From assembly GCA_944548615.1 (NCBI GenBank), contig OX155952.1:35971788-36035787 (forward strand): a stretch of 64,000 nucleotides of DNA. The letters run 5' to 3'. The notes under the pieces were generated by a model, which saw only the letters and a list, made by a program, of their open reading frames with translations, was not told the origin of the DNA and ran no database searches. This DNA is from Micropterix aruncella. Lineage: Eukaryota > Arthropoda > Insecta > Lepidoptera > Micropterigidae. Position 1 is the first letter of the stretch; every line of letters begins with the position of its first letter. A program made the translations under genes and the position numbers. This document shows, piece by piece, positions 22,296-32,699 of this stretch.

Positions 22296-23398
22296 TGTAC
22301 GAATTATCACTTGCATTCTCTAATATGGGTAGCTGTTCGCGAGAGATCGATTCTTAGAAGCTTATATTCCTCTTTCACACGCTCGAGCCACCCCATAACA
22401 GACATAAATAACAGACACTGAAACAAAATACGGCTCATTCAAATATTAAAATCATCCGCAAGGAAGTCCTAACTAAATACGCAGGACAAAATTCCATGAA
22501 AGGTCCTGGTAATAATATATCGCCGTCTTTAAGGGCCGAAGACCCCTAATTAATTATCAGCCTGTCATTTCTCGCAGTGGATATATCGAGGGTGTCGACC
22601 GATAACAAAAAATCGTAAACGCGGCAAGCCGCTCGCGCAACCCTCTTATATTAAAACAAATGTGGTAATCTCAAAATAATCGCAATGTTTGAGGTAATTA
22701 GGAGGCTATTAATTATTCGACTGAAAGCTTGGATAAAATCAAATACTTATAATTTTGCTAGCTATTCGAAGGAATTTTAAGTACTAAATATGATGTATTG
22801 TTAATGTTTAATCTACATATTTTCGCTATAAACCTAATGATAATGTAGTAGTAATACATATTATAGAAAATTACCTTCAATTAAGGTGAGATTAATTTAA
22901 GTTAAAAATGTAAGCCTGATTGAATAATACATATGTACTCTCGCTAAGCCACACCCCTTAACCCTCAGTAGGCCGGTCTCTTACCGCCGCCATTGCCTTT
23001 TAACCAATCACGGGTTAGAGTGGCGGGGCTTTAGCGAGGCTAGTGAACGATTTTGGAAAATCGAACAGTCACAAAAATACCGAGGTCGAGAATGAACGAC
23101 CCTTAAGCGGCGGGATAATAGTTGTACATACGGCAGCCCTTGGCTGGTCTCGTACTCGCGCGCATAATTTAAGTGTATACTGTAACTCACGAGTAAATTG
23201 AGGGACAATAAACGTTCTTTTGAAATAAACTCTTTCACTGTGTGATCATCTAATAGAGTGTGAAACAGATACGGGAGACTACTCGGCGGCCAGGAAGAAC
23301 GAGAGAACGCGAAGGTAAATAACATTTACAGTCCACAAAAACCACCCTTCAGCAGTGGGAGAAACTCACAGAAAAATAACTGATGGATTTTATAACCA
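22296..23398 (+). repeat. 5' LTR
   Basis: 1103 bp, TG...CA ends, identical by eye to the 3' LTR. AATAAA at 23207-23212 is a candidate polyadenylation signal. The 105-codon minus frame at 23008-23325 recurs in the other LTR only because the LTRs are identical. Confidence 0.95.
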
Positions 23399-23460
23399 TA
23401 AGTGATCCATCGCAGCCGGATGAAAAATAAAGAAAAGAACCTTGAAAAATAAATTGTACG

Positions 23461-26208
23461 ATGGAGTCGACCGCAGAAAAATCGAACGTATCGAGGCGGA
23501 CCTGGTCACAAAGCAGCAGGAGGAGTGAAAGAGTTCAGGAAGTGAAAGAAGCATCAGAACAGCTGAGGCGGGTCACCAGAGAACAAGCAAAGGTAGCCGC
23601 GGAAAAGAAAAAATTGGAATCAGAGGCGATAACGCAAAGGGAACAACTCCGTGCGACCGAAGAGATAGCGACGGCAAAACGCAGATCGGAGGCGGCAGGG
23701 GCGGCGGCTGCGATTCAAGTGCAACATGCAGATTTAGAAGCTGAATTGCAGATGCTAGAAGCAGACCGTCAGCACGCACTTAGAGTGTTAGACGTAGTTT
23801 CCGAAGCTTACGACTCAGAAAAAAGCGGAGAATGGGAGACAAGAAGTTACGCCGATCTTGAAGAAACAGCAGGTCGTACTACGCTGTGGACAGAGACGCA
23901 AGCACCGCTGACTTCATATAGTGAACCCGACCAAATAAAACCACGAAATGAAGAGCGATACCGCGGCAGGAGAGAAGAAGAATCGGACGAGGCGATGCAG
24001 CACGAGGCGGGCGCGGCTGCAGCTCACGGGTCAACACGTCGCGCGGCGCACGGGGGGATGCGACTCGAGGCGGGCGCGGCGGCACCTCACGGGGCAACAC
24101 ATCGCGCGGCACACGAGGGGATGCGGCTCGAGGCGGGCGCGGTGGCACCTCACGGAGCAACACATCGCGCGGCGCACGAGGGGATGCGGCTCGAGGCGGG
24201 CGCGGCGGCACCTCACGGAGCAGCGCATCGCGCAGCGGGCGGCGAAATCGCGACCGAAGCGGACGCGGCGGCCACAGACGCCGCCGCGGCCGCTGGCTCC
24301 AGCACAGGAGACGGGTCCGATGACAGCGCGAGCAAAAAATTAATAAGCCAGGTATGTCGAGTAATTTCAATAGCCTCCTCGAAGCCGCAATATAACAAAG
24401 AACTTCCACCCTTTAGTGGAGATCCACTTCAGTTTTTAGCCTTTAAATCGATTTTTAACCAGTCCACCGAAGTTATAGGTCTGAATGACGAACAAAACTT
24501 ACTTCGCTTGCAATCCGCGATACGCGGACGAGCAAGAGATTGCGTTTCAGGGTTACTTTTATCCCCTGCGAACGTTGGCGAAATAATGAAAACATTAGAG
24601 ACGTTATTTGGAAATCCAAATGTAATTATTCAGCGCACACTAGCTGATTTACGTAAAACCAGGGACCTCTCTGAATTTATAGAAGCAGAGGAATTGTTGC
24701 AATTTGCTTGCCAAGTTAAGAATCTGGTGGCCACAGTAAAATCAGTAAATAGGATTGAGCACCTATGGAACCCAGAACTTTTAGGTTCTCTTGTAGCGAA
24801 GTTGCCAAAAAACTTATTAACATTGTGGCTAGGAGATAAAGGAAGGGGTAAACCAGACGAACCGGTTATCATACGATTCGCATCTTGGCTAGAAACACTA
24901 GCGATAGACTCGCAAGATGCGGGAATAGGTCCATTAGACAGCGGTAGAAAAAATCAAGTAGTAGCGCGCGATAAAAAGTATAAACAGCAAAATCATAAAA
25001 ATTACGTTCTTAACATGACTGAGCAGTCTCGTATGAAATGCCCAAATTGTACCGGCGATCATTTTCTCAGCAAATGCGAAAGGTTTAAAAAACTTTCCCT
25101 AGACTCTCGCTGGGGAGTCGTAAAATCACTTAAGCGATGCTTTAAATGCCTTGCACCTTCGCACGGCAGGAAAAACTGCCCAGCCTATAAAAGGTTTCCT
25201 CGATTTAAGTATCATTTCTTACTTACTGCCGCGGACGCGGCGCTCGGCGGAACCGAGATAATTACGGCAACAGCCGAAGGTGAAACACAGACCGGGGCTA
25301 TTGTCGCGCATACAGTAGCCAACAACAGAGTCCTCTTGCAAGTTTTACCGATAACGTTAATAGGACCAAAGGGGAGAAAGGTAGTTTACGCGCTTTTAGA
25401 CAGCGGATCGACGGTCTCTATAATAGACCGCGAAGTCGCGCAAGAGCTGAATATTAGAGGGCCTCCCACCAATATGGAGGTATGTGGTATAGGAAGTATG
25501 AAAACTTCTTCTAAAGGGGCTGAAACAGTCTCGTTTCAAATAAGGGGGGAATTGGGCCGTAAGGTTTTCGACGTGCAGGCTTATAGTATTGCGGCGTTAA
25601 ACCTTCCGAAATTAAAAAATTTATCGGCGGCCGCCTCTGATTTTGACACTTTGACTGCGGTGAAAGTCGACAAAATATCAGATGTCCAACCGCGCCTACT
25701 AATCGGGGCTAATTGTTGGGAATTAATCGTTTCACGCGGATTAAGGCGCATTAATGACGAATTATCGTTGTCAAAAACACTACTGGGCTGGGTTCCAGTG
25801 GGACGAGTATCTGTAGATAGGCAAAATGACGCATTACATAGCTTCTGCCTAAGTGATAGCGGTAGCAATGACGCGTCTCTTCAGAGATTACTCGAGGAAA
25901 ACCTCAGATTAGAGCAAGACTGGCCGAATAAAAAGCGAGAACTTGCGGACTCGGTAAGGTCTAAAAAATTATTAGAATCCACTACTTCGTTAAACGGCGG
26001 GGTATGGCACACGGGGTTGCTCTGGCGAGATGACAGACGTGTTCTTCCTGATAGCCGACCTATGGCGCTAGCTCGACTTCACGCCGTCGAGAGAAAAATG
26101 GACAGAGATCGGACTTATGGAGACGCTTATTGTCAGAAAATGGACCAAGTACTTAGCAGAAGGTTACGCCGAAGAAGTAGACCCTTCCAAATTAGCCGGC
26201 CGAACTGA
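23461..26208 (+). CDS. BEL/Pao Gag-protease polyprotein (first frame)
   Basis: 915 codons, ATG 62 bp after the LTR. Residues ~15-110 are charged and coiled-coil-like. Residues ~182-265 are four units of an alanine-rich 21-residue repeat. Residues ~310-450 match the DUF1759-type gag core of BEL elements (LPPFSGDPLQFLAFKSIF). Zinc knuckles follow at C527-C539 (CPNCTGDHFLSKC) and C560-C573 (CFKCLAPSHGRKNC). The aspartic protease active site is LLDSGSTVSIID with D647. A family-typical LLGWVPVGR block (~777) and the lead-in to RT follow, and then homology stops at about residue 897. The last ~16 residues are out of frame with the family. Products would form the virus-like particle and process the polyprotein. 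RT continues in the +1 frame from about 26150. Confidence 0.93.
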   Translation: MESTAEKSNVSRRTWSQSSRRSERVQEVKEASEQLRRVTREQAKVAAEKKKLESEAITQREQLRATEEIATAKRRSEAAGAAAAIQVQHADLEAELQMLEADRQHALRVLDVVSEAYDSEKSGEWETRSYADLEETAGRTTLWTETQAPLTSYSEPDQIKPRNEERYRGRREEESDEAMQHEAGAAAAHGSTRRAAHGGMRLEAGAAAPHGATHRAAHEGMRLEAGAVAPHGATHRAAHEGMRLEAGAAAPHGAAHRAAGGEIATEADAAATDAAAAAGSSTGDGSDDSASKKLISQVCRVISIASSKPQYNKELPPFSGDPLQFLAFKSIFNQSTEVIGLNDEQNLLRLQSAIRGRARDCVSGLLLSPANVGEIMKTLETLFGNPNVIIQRTLADLRKTRDLSEFIEAEELLQFACQVKNLVATVKSVNRIEHLWNPELLGSLVAKLPKNLLTLWLGDKGRGKPDEPVIIRFASWLETLAIDSQDAGIGPLDSGRKNQVVARDKKYKQQNHKNYVLNMTEQSRMKCPNCTGDHFLSKCERFKKLSLDSRWGVVKSLKRCFKCLAPSHGRKNCPAYKRFPRFKYHFLLTAADAALGGTEIITATAEGETQTGAIVAHTVANNRVLLQVLPITLIGPKGRKVVYALLDSGSTVSIIDREVAQELNIRGPPTNMEVCGIGSMKTSSKGAETVSFQIRGELGRKVFDVQAYSIAALNLPKLKNLSAAASDFDTLTAVKVDKISDVQPRLLIGANCWELIVSRGLRRINDELSLSKTLLGWVPVGRVSVDRQNDALHSFCLSDSGSNDASLQRLLEENLRLEQDWPNKKRELADSVRSKKLLESTTSLNGGVWHTGLLWRDDRRVLPDSRPMALARLHAVERKMDRDRTYGDAYCQKMDQVLSRRLRRRSRPFQISRPN
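24004..24250 (+). repeat. 63-bp minisatellite inside gag
   Basis: Four units of 63 bp start at about 24004, 24067, 24130 and 24193. Each encodes a 21-residue unit of the type EAGAAAPHGATHRAAHEGMR plus L. G+C is far above the rest of the element. The period is a multiple of three, so unit number can change without breaking the frame. Confidence 0.9.
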
Positions 26209-29200
26209 TATATGGTTTTTACCACACTTGGGTGTCTGTAGCGCCGCCAAAGGAAACAAGCTTAGGATCGTGCATGACGCTGCTGCTAGCGTAAAGGGAG
26301 TATCTCTAAATAGCTTACTGATAACGGGGCCAGACTATAATCAAAGCATAACAGGTATACTTTTTAGGTTCCGCGAGCATCCGGTGGCTTTTACCGCCGA
26401 TATTGGGGACATGTTCATGCGTATTAAGGTGATCGAGGACGATACCTATAGTCAGTTGTTCCTTTGGCGGGGATATCGGCGCGATATAGAACCTCGTATC
26501 CTAAAAATGTCCTCTTTAATATTCGGTTCTCGGTCATCCCCGACATCAGCCCTCTATATCCGAAATAAAAACGCTGAACGTTTCAAGAATCAGTACCCTC
26601 TAGCAGTGGAGGCTATCACAGACCATCACTTTATGGACGACCTTGCTTTCGGGTCTTCTTCAATAGAAGAAGCTCGTAACGTGATAAAAAACATAATTTA
26701 CATACATCAACAAGGGAATTTTTTCTTAAAGGGCTGGGCGTCTAATTATCAAAGCGTTTTGAACGAAATACCCGAAGAAAGGAAAGCTACCCATAATATT
26801 GCTCTGGAGAAAGGAGAGATAAGCTCTCAACGGCTTTTAGGGTTAGAATGGTTGCCAGAAAGTGACCAACTTACATTTAATTTTAGGTTAGAAAAACTCG
26901 ATGACGCCTTAAAAACGGGCCAGAGAGTGCCAACGAAACGAGAGGCTCTTAAGGTAGTAATGTCAATTTATGACCCACTCGGGGTATTAAGCCCAATAAC
27001 TATCCGAGCCAAAATTCTAATGCAAAAGGTGTGGACCAGCGGTGTAGCCTGGGATGAGGAGGTCACACAAGATATTTTCAAAGGTTGGGGTGAATGGATA
27101 AATGCCCTTCGCTCGGCGAAGGACGTAAGGATTTCACGCTATCACGGCGTAACAAAGAATCCCTCCGAAAATAGACAATTACACATATATTGTGACGCGT
27201 CTCAAGAGGCTATGTGCGCTGTCGCGTATATGAGAATAGCCAGACCAGGCGAAGAACCGACCACATCCTTTATCGCAAGTAAAACCAGAGTCGCGCCGTT
27301 AAAAAAAATGACAATACCGCGTTTAGAACTGACAGCAGCACTATTAGGCGCCGAACTAGCGAAAAAAATCACTAGCGAGTACAAAATTAAAATTCATGAA
27401 AAGATTTTATGGACAGACTCGATGAACGTACTTTGGTGGATACGTTCACGTAGCTCCGACCACCAACAATTTGTCTCTAACCGTCTGGGAGTATTGGACG
27501 AACTGACTACCCCGGAGGAGTGGAGATGGTTAAGCGGAAATAGTAATCCTGCAGATGAAGCTACGAGAGCGAAGTCAAAAATTGACCTCTCGCCCGAGAG
27601 CCGTTGGCTGAATGGTCCTGAATACCTTAGACAGCCACCAGAGGTATGGCCGGCAAAGGTTCCCCATCAACCCGGGGAAAAGGATAAGATATCCCTCGAG
27701 TATAAACCATTGGCGGTATTTGCGCTACACGCTGTACCTACGAGCACAATAGATGTCGCGAGATTCTCCCAACATCGCAGATTATTGCGCGTAGCCGCAT
27801 ACGTTAGGAAGTTTATTCAACTATGTAGAGGTGCCACGAATAACTGCATTTTAAACGGACAAGACATTGCCAGCGCTGAAATAATATTATTAAAGGAGTC
27901 GCAGAGTCGTTCTTTTAAGAAAGAAATAGAACTTATACGAGTGAAAGGGACTTTACCTAGGAATAGCCGTTTGATAGGTTTAAATGCGTACTTAGACGAG
28001 CGGGGCTTAATAAGAGTAGGCGGCCGCATCGCAAATGCGCCGGGTATACCACACGACACTAAGTATCCCATAATACTTGACGGCCGGGATCGCTATACAC
28101 AACTACTGGTGGTAAGAACTCATGAGGAGATGGCTCATTCCGGGGTTGAAACGACATTGGCCAGCCTACGCCAGAGGTTCTGGCTAATTAGTCCCCGTCA
28201 AACGGTCAAAAAATTTATATACCAGTGTATGCTGTGCAAAATGAGAAGGGCAAAACCAGTCACAGCGTTGATGGGACAACTCCCGATGTCACGTTTGCAG
28301 CATCATACGAGGTGTTTTAACGCCGTAGGCGTAGACTACTTCGGGCCGGTTCAGGTGACTATACGAAGAAAAGTGGAGAAACGATATGGCGTGTTGTTCT
28401 CTTGTCTAACCACACGAGCGGTTCACATTGAATTAGCATATGATTTGTCTACTAATTCGACAATACAAGCGATAAGAAGATTCATAGCCCGGCGGGGCAA
28501 ACCAAGGGTGATAATGTCAGATAATGGATCTAATCTAAAAGGTGCGAGTGCCGAATTGAAGAAGGTCGTTTCAGAGATTGACGATGAACGTATCCGTGAA
28601 CGTTTAAGTAACGACCAGATTGACTGGAGGTTTATACCACCTGCTTCTCCCCATCATGGCGGCTGCTGGGAATCGATGGTTAAGTCTGCCAAAAGAGCTT
28701 TGTACGCCATATTGAAAGAAAGAGCGCCTTCTGTGGAAATGATGCAGACTTTATTGGCTGAAGTGGAGTCAATCCTTAATCAGCGGCCTATCTCGCACAT
28801 TACTATAGACAGTCGAGACCAGGAGCCACTTACGCCGCAAAACTTTTTGTTAGGACACTCTAACAGCACCGCTATGGGTAAATTTACCATTGGAGATTTA
28901 TGTAACCGTAAACAGTGGAGACAGACCCAAGCTCTAGCTGACGCTTTTTGGAATAGGTGGTCTAAAGAAGTACTACCTATGCTAGTCTCTCGACCTAAAT
29001 GGAAGGAGGTACAACCTCCACTAAGGGTGGGGGAACTGGTGTTAATATTGGATCCCTCTCTAGAAAGAGGAAGATGGCCTCGCGCTATAGTAACGGAAGT
29101 CTACCCTGACAAAACAGGTGTTGTCAGGATAGTAGATGTAAAAATCGACGGAAAAATTTATCGCAGGTCAATAAGCAAACTAGTTAGATTAGAATTGTCC

Positions 29201-29215
29201 GCCCGAATAGAATAA
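26117..29215 (+). CDS. BEL/Pao RT-RNase H-integrase polyprotein (second frame)
   Basis: 1032 codons open. The first ATG (26117) is unlikely to be a real start, because family homology begins near 26150 in this frame and continues the first frame. RT blocks are LGVCSAAKGNKLRIVHDAAA, VAFTADIGDMF and the catalytic HHFMDDLAFG (M173-D175; FMDD where YVDD is commoner). The connection block is VMSIYDPLGVLSPIT, and RNase H has IYCDAS (~359), MTIPRLELTAA and LWTDSMNVLWWI. Integrase has an HHCC-type zinc region (HEEMAHSG ... CMLC, ~672-708), DDE residues in GVDYFGPV (~739), MSDNGSN (~801) and GGCWES (~851), and a DUF5641-like end (GRWPRAIVTEVYPDK). All catalytic residues appear intact. It should be made as a fusion to Gag-protease, but it lies in a different frame. 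Confidence 0.93.
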   Translation: METLIVRKWTKYLAEGYAEEVDPSKLAGRTDIWFLPHLGVCSAAKGNKLRIVHDAAASVKGVSLNSLLITGPDYNQSITGILFRFREHPVAFTADIGDMFMRIKVIEDDTYSQLFLWRGYRRDIEPRILKMSSLIFGSRSSPTSALYIRNKNAERFKNQYPLAVEAITDHHFMDDLAFGSSSIEEARNVIKNIIYIHQQGNFFLKGWASNYQSVLNEIPEERKATHNIALEKGEISSQRLLGLEWLPESDQLTFNFRLEKLDDALKTGQRVPTKREALKVVMSIYDPLGVLSPITIRAKILMQKVWTSGVAWDEEVTQDIFKGWGEWINALRSAKDVRISRYHGVTKNPSENRQLHIYCDASQEAMCAVAYMRIARPGEEPTTSFIASKTRVAPLKKMTIPRLELTAALLGAELAKKITSEYKIKIHEKILWTDSMNVLWWIRSRSSDHQQFVSNRLGVLDELTTPEEWRWLSGNSNPADEATRAKSKIDLSPESRWLNGPEYLRQPPEVWPAKVPHQPGEKDKISLEYKPLAVFALHAVPTSTIDVARFSQHRRLLRVAAYVRKFIQLCRGATNNCILNGQDIASAEIILLKESQSRSFKKEIELIRVKGTLPRNSRLIGLNAYLDERGLIRVGGRIANAPGIPHDTKYPIILDGRDRYTQLLVVRTHEEMAHSGVETTLASLRQRFWLISPRQTVKKFIYQCMLCKMRRAKPVTALMGQLPMSRLQHHTRCFNAVGVDYFGPVQVTIRRKVEKRYGVLFSCLTTRAVHIELAYDLSTNSTIQAIRRFIARRGKPRVIMSDNGSNLKGASAELKKVVSEIDDERIRERLSNDQIDWRFIPPASPHHGGCWESMVKSAKRALYAILKERAPSVEMMQTLLAEVESILNQRPISHITIDSRDQEPLTPQNFLLGHSNSTAMGKFTIGDLCNRKQWRQTQALADAFWNRWSKEVLPMLVSRPKWKEVQPPLRVGELVLILDPSLERGRWPRAIVTEVYPDKTGVVRIVDVKIDGKIYRRSISKLVRLELSARIE
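26152..26158 (+). promoter_or_regulatory. Candidate +1 frameshift heptamer CTTAGCA
   Basis: Family homology passes from the gag frame to the pol frame between about 26125 and 26160, a +1 shift. In the gag frame the heptamer is read CTT-AGC-A; slipping one base gives TTA-GCA. Ty1 of yeast shifts +1 on CUU-AGG-C by the same Leu tRNA slip. A one-base insertion or two-base deletion is the alternative. Confidence 0.3.
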
Positions 29216-29283
29216 GCCATAGATATAAATAACGTAGATTTAAGGTAAATAATTCGTAAAATAAGTTAATGGCACGTTGCCAT

Positions 29284-29294
29284 GAGCGGGGAAA
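29284..29294 (+). promoter_or_regulatory. Polypurine tract of the BEL element
   Basis: GAGCGGGGAAA lies directly before the 3' LTR, the usual place for plus-strand DNA priming. One pyrimidine interrupts it. Confidence 0.75.
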
Positions 29295-30397
29295 TGTACG
29301 AATTATCACTTGCATTCTCTAATATGGGTAGCTGTTCGCGAGAGATCGATTCTTAGAAGCTTATATTCCTCTTTCACACGCTCGAGCCACCCCATAACAG
29401 ACATAAATAACAGACACTGAAACAAAATACGGCTCATTCAAATATTAAAATCATCCGCAAGGAAGTCCTAACTAAATACGCAGGACAAAATTCCATGAAA
29501 GGTCCTGGTAATAATATATCGCCGTCTTTAAGGGCCGAAGACCCCTAATTAATTATCAGCCTGTCATTTCTCGCAGTGGATATATCGAGGGTGTCGACCG
29601 ATAACAAAAAATCGTAAACGCGGCAAGCCGCTCGCGCAACCCTCTTATATTAAAACAAATGTGGTAATCTCAAAATAATCGCAATGTTTGAGGTAATTAG
29701 GAGGCTATTAATTATTCGACTGAAAGCTTGGATAAAATCAAATACTTATAATTTTGCTAGCTATTCGAAGGAATTTTAAGTACTAAATATGATGTATTGT
29801 TAATGTTTAATCTACATATTTTCGCTATAAACCTAATGATAATGTAGTAGTAATACATATTATAGAAAATTACCTTCAATTAAGGTGAGATTAATTTAAG
29901 TTAAAAATGTAAGCCTGATTGAATAATACATATGTACTCTCGCTAAGCCACACCCCTTAACCCTCAGTAGGCCGGTCTCTTACCGCCGCCATTGCCTTTT
30001 AACCAATCACGGGTTAGAGTGGCGGGGCTTTAGCGAGGCTAGTGAACGATTTTGGAAAATCGAACAGTCACAAAAATACCGAGGTCGAGAATGAACGACC
30101 CTTAAGCGGCGGGATAATAGTTGTACATACGGCAGCCCTTGGCTGGTCTCGTACTCGCGCGCATAATTTAAGTGTATACTGTAACTCACGAGTAAATTGA
30201 GGGACAATAAACGTTCTTTTGAAATAAACTCTTTCACTGTGTGATCATCTAATAGAGTGTGAAACAGATACGGGAGACTACTCGGCGGCCAGGAAGAACG
30301 AGAGAACGCGAAGGTAAATAACATTTACAGTCCACAAAAACCACCCTTCAGCAGTGGGAGAAACTCACAGAAAAATAACTGATGGATTTTATAACCA
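29295..30397 (+). repeat. 3' LTR
   Basis: 1103 bp, identical by eye to 22296-23398, followed by the duplicated target GTCGG. Confidence 0.95.
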
Positions 30398-30402
30398 GTC
30401 GG

Positions 30403-30930
30403 TGAAGGTCTTTTTTAATACAAAATATAACGTACATACTATTATAGACTTTTGACGTTCAGCATACGAGTCTGTTGGTACTCAAGGTATTTACGCTGAA
30501 TATTTTTTTGAATTATTATGAATTATGAAATAATTTGAATTCAGCAATATTTAGGGAGCTTCATATTCCTTGTATGCTTCCTATAAATTTTCTTAACGCT
30601 GTAATTAATTCTACGTCCACTTTTGATACAAAACCCTATTGTGAGATGATAAACAGCTCGGTTCGCTTCGCCTAGCGTCATGCGCCTGGTTGCAGACAAT
30701 ACCTCTATCTACATAGTAACTTTTCTGCATTGAATATGATTTCGTCATTATGATTCTCGCTTCCTGCGCGATTTAGCGGATTCGTTTAGCCATATTTCCT
30801 CGATGTTTCGATTGCATGATCCAAATAAAAATCTGCTTTTATTAGAGAACCATTGGTATAAAGCGTATTAGATTGCCCAACGTCGTATTATGATTTCGCA
30901 ACCAGGATTTTACTATGACACGCAACGTGT
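30403..30930. other. A+T-rich DNA, no gene seen
   Basis: Old flank of the BEL insertion site. No open frame or repeat assigned. Confidence 0.4.
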
Positions 30931-30934
30931 AAAT

Positions 30935-31600
30935 GGCACTCATATTTCCAAAAATTGATTACTCTTCTATTATATGTTCAAAATGGCGACTTTCGTGGTA
31001 TAACAATATGGCGGCGCACTGTAGATGGCGCTCTAAACACGTATACACGGATTTAAATAATAATATAATAACAAATGAATTTCTAAATTAAACTTCTTAT
31101 TACTTTAATGCGAGTATTATTTAGATGTCTAAATATTACTCGTATTAAAGTAATAAGTTCATCAAATTAAAAAATCATATCAAATTAAGGAATCACATCT
31201 TCGTAGATGTGAATCCTTAATTTGATATGCAGGTTTCAGTAAGTAATAATTATAGACTAATAGATGGGATTCAATCTCTCCGTATTATTTCTGTGATGCA
31301 ACCAGGCTATATAAAAAATGCGATAGGTGGCACTAGTAACTTAATGTTATTATTGTTAATAATGGCTAAAGTATTGGTTTTGTTTAAACAAATTGGATTG
31401 TTTATACGTATTGGCTTGATTATTCAATCAGTCCTTTATATAAAAAAAAACATTTATTATCAATGTTATTATAGATGGCCAAGTAAATTGCTATTAGTTT
31501 GGTGCCCAATGCTATCAGCACTACCTGCATTTCGCTGTTTCAGACGAGTTGCAGAATCATACTATAGAGTTGAGCAGTCTTATACTATATCTAATCAATG
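30935..31600 (-). repeat. M5 dispersed repeat, interrupted copy
   Basis: In reverse complement it matches 49160-50010 and 51490-52010: GGCCAAGTAAATTGCTATTA, ATCAATGTTATTATAGATGG and AGTCCTTTATATAAAAAAAA at 31400-31520, and the other end TGGCGGCGCACTGTAGATGG CGCTCTAAACACG near 31010-31045. Two hairpins at 31096-31228 sit between these parts. Confidence 0.6.
31096..31228. repeat. Two adjacent hairpins
   Basis: 31096-31157 is an inverted repeat of about 30-bp arms (two mismatches). 31177-31200 and 31205-31228 are 24-bp arms with one mismatch and a TCGT loop. Confidence 0.85.
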
Positions 31601-31604
31601 GTAG

Positions 31605-31761
31605 TAGTATTAGTAGATGATGTAGATAGTAGTGAAGGAGTATATTTTATTTGTCCTGTTCTGTTCCCCCGCATTGTAGTCATATAAAAGGTCGTGAGAT
31701 TTGTAAATATTTTGCATATAATTTGAGAAACGTCTCTCTCTCTCTCTCTCTCTCTCCCCCC

Positions 31762-31819
<58 letters not shown>

Positions 31820-32439
31820 TCTTTCTATCTCTCGACTCGCCCAACATTCTAACTATTTAGATAAACTACCAATAGAAAATATCTATGATAAATGATTAAA
31901 CATCCTATTTTACTAGACGTTGGAACGGTCCTCAAGGGAGTGTAATCAATAATCGGAATTCTTCGCAAAGCAGTACCTTTTTTACAACTAGAATCCGCCC
32001 CCCTCTTAATGCTATCCGAATTTCCCTTTGTCATGTCTTTGGACGTTCGCCCTTAAATTCGGATCCTTGCCCCTACCAATGACGGGGAAAGCAAGTCAAA
32101 TTTCAAACGAATCGAGATTAAATATCAGGTCGATATCGGTATCATATACTTTTGCAAATTTCCTCTTGATAAAGCGATATAAAATGCTTCACTGTTCTAG
32201 GTATCTTTATCACTCTACTTGCATGTTCTCAAAGCAGCAATATAGCCTAAATTTTTTTGATAAACATTTATGCCTTTAGTGTGAGGGGTTGAACCGTCTG
32301 TCCTCACGATTTAGGAGAGATGAAACAGATATATCGCTAGTGAGATGGACCACTTAAAATTTGGAATTTTCGAGTTTTCAGAAATGTGTTTAACAAATGT
32401 GAGGTCAAAAATGGCTTTTAGATGAAAATGGACTAAGCT
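31605..32439. other. No gene seen
   Basis: Contains the CT microsatellite at 31733-31820. No recognisable coding region. Confidence 0.4.
31733..31820. repeat. (CT)n microsatellite
   Basis: Nearly pure TC dinucleotides with CCCCCG and TTTC interruptions. Confidence 0.95.
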
Positions 32440-32565
32440 TGTTCTAACCAATGCTGTTAAGGCTTCTGAAAGACGGGTTGGGACTGAATGAAGCCGCAAG
32501 AACGTTTGGAAAAACGAAAGCACGTATAAGCGGAACTTAAAGAATAAAAATACATCCAATGTATT
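32440..32565 (+). pseudogene. Possible pogo-type transposase helix-turn-helix relic
   Basis: VKASERRV then, after a shift, GLNEAARTFGKTKARISGT resembles the psq/pogo DNA-binding motif (SLR-AA--FGVPKSTL---). It is short, frameshifted and ends at a stop, so it is weak. Confidence 0.3.
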
Positions 32566-32699
32566 ATTTATTTTTGGTATATCCATCTCACTTTAGTAGG
32601 TGGTCCAACTCACCCATAAGTGTGATAATTCCATAAGCGTATGTTTTACTTATTCACAAAAAAAAAATTGGGCCCCAAAAAAAAGTGGTACATCTCTCC

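Larger units (their letters stand above)
22296..30397 (+). mobile_element. Complete BEL/Pao LTR retrotransposon, 8102 bp
   Basis: Two 1103-bp direct LTRs (22296-23398 and 29295-30397) begin TGTACGAATT and end TTTTATAACCA. The direct repeat GTCGG lies immediately outside (22291-22295 and 30398-30402), the 5-bp target duplication expected of BEL/Pao. Domain order inside is gag (DUF1759-like), two zinc knuckles, aspartic protease, RT, RNase H, integrase and a C-terminal DUF5641-like domain. The protease-before-RT-before-integrase order and the family-specific blocks identify BEL/Pao. No envelope gene is present. LTR identity implies a very recent insertion. I did not recognise a convincing tRNA primer-binding site after 23398. 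Confidence 0.97.

Noticed and set aside
23008..23325. 105-codon minus frame repeated exactly at 30007-30324
   Set aside because: It lies within the two identical LTRs. Repetition reflects LTR identity, not coding.
23399..23425. tRNA primer-binding site of the BEL element
   Set aside because: The sequence after the LTR (AAGTGATCCATCGCAGCCGG) did not match a tRNA 3' end that I could name.
23879..24409. 176-codon minus-strand frame inside the BEL gag
   Set aside because: It is antisense to the G+C-rich 63-bp repeat and has no homology style of its own.
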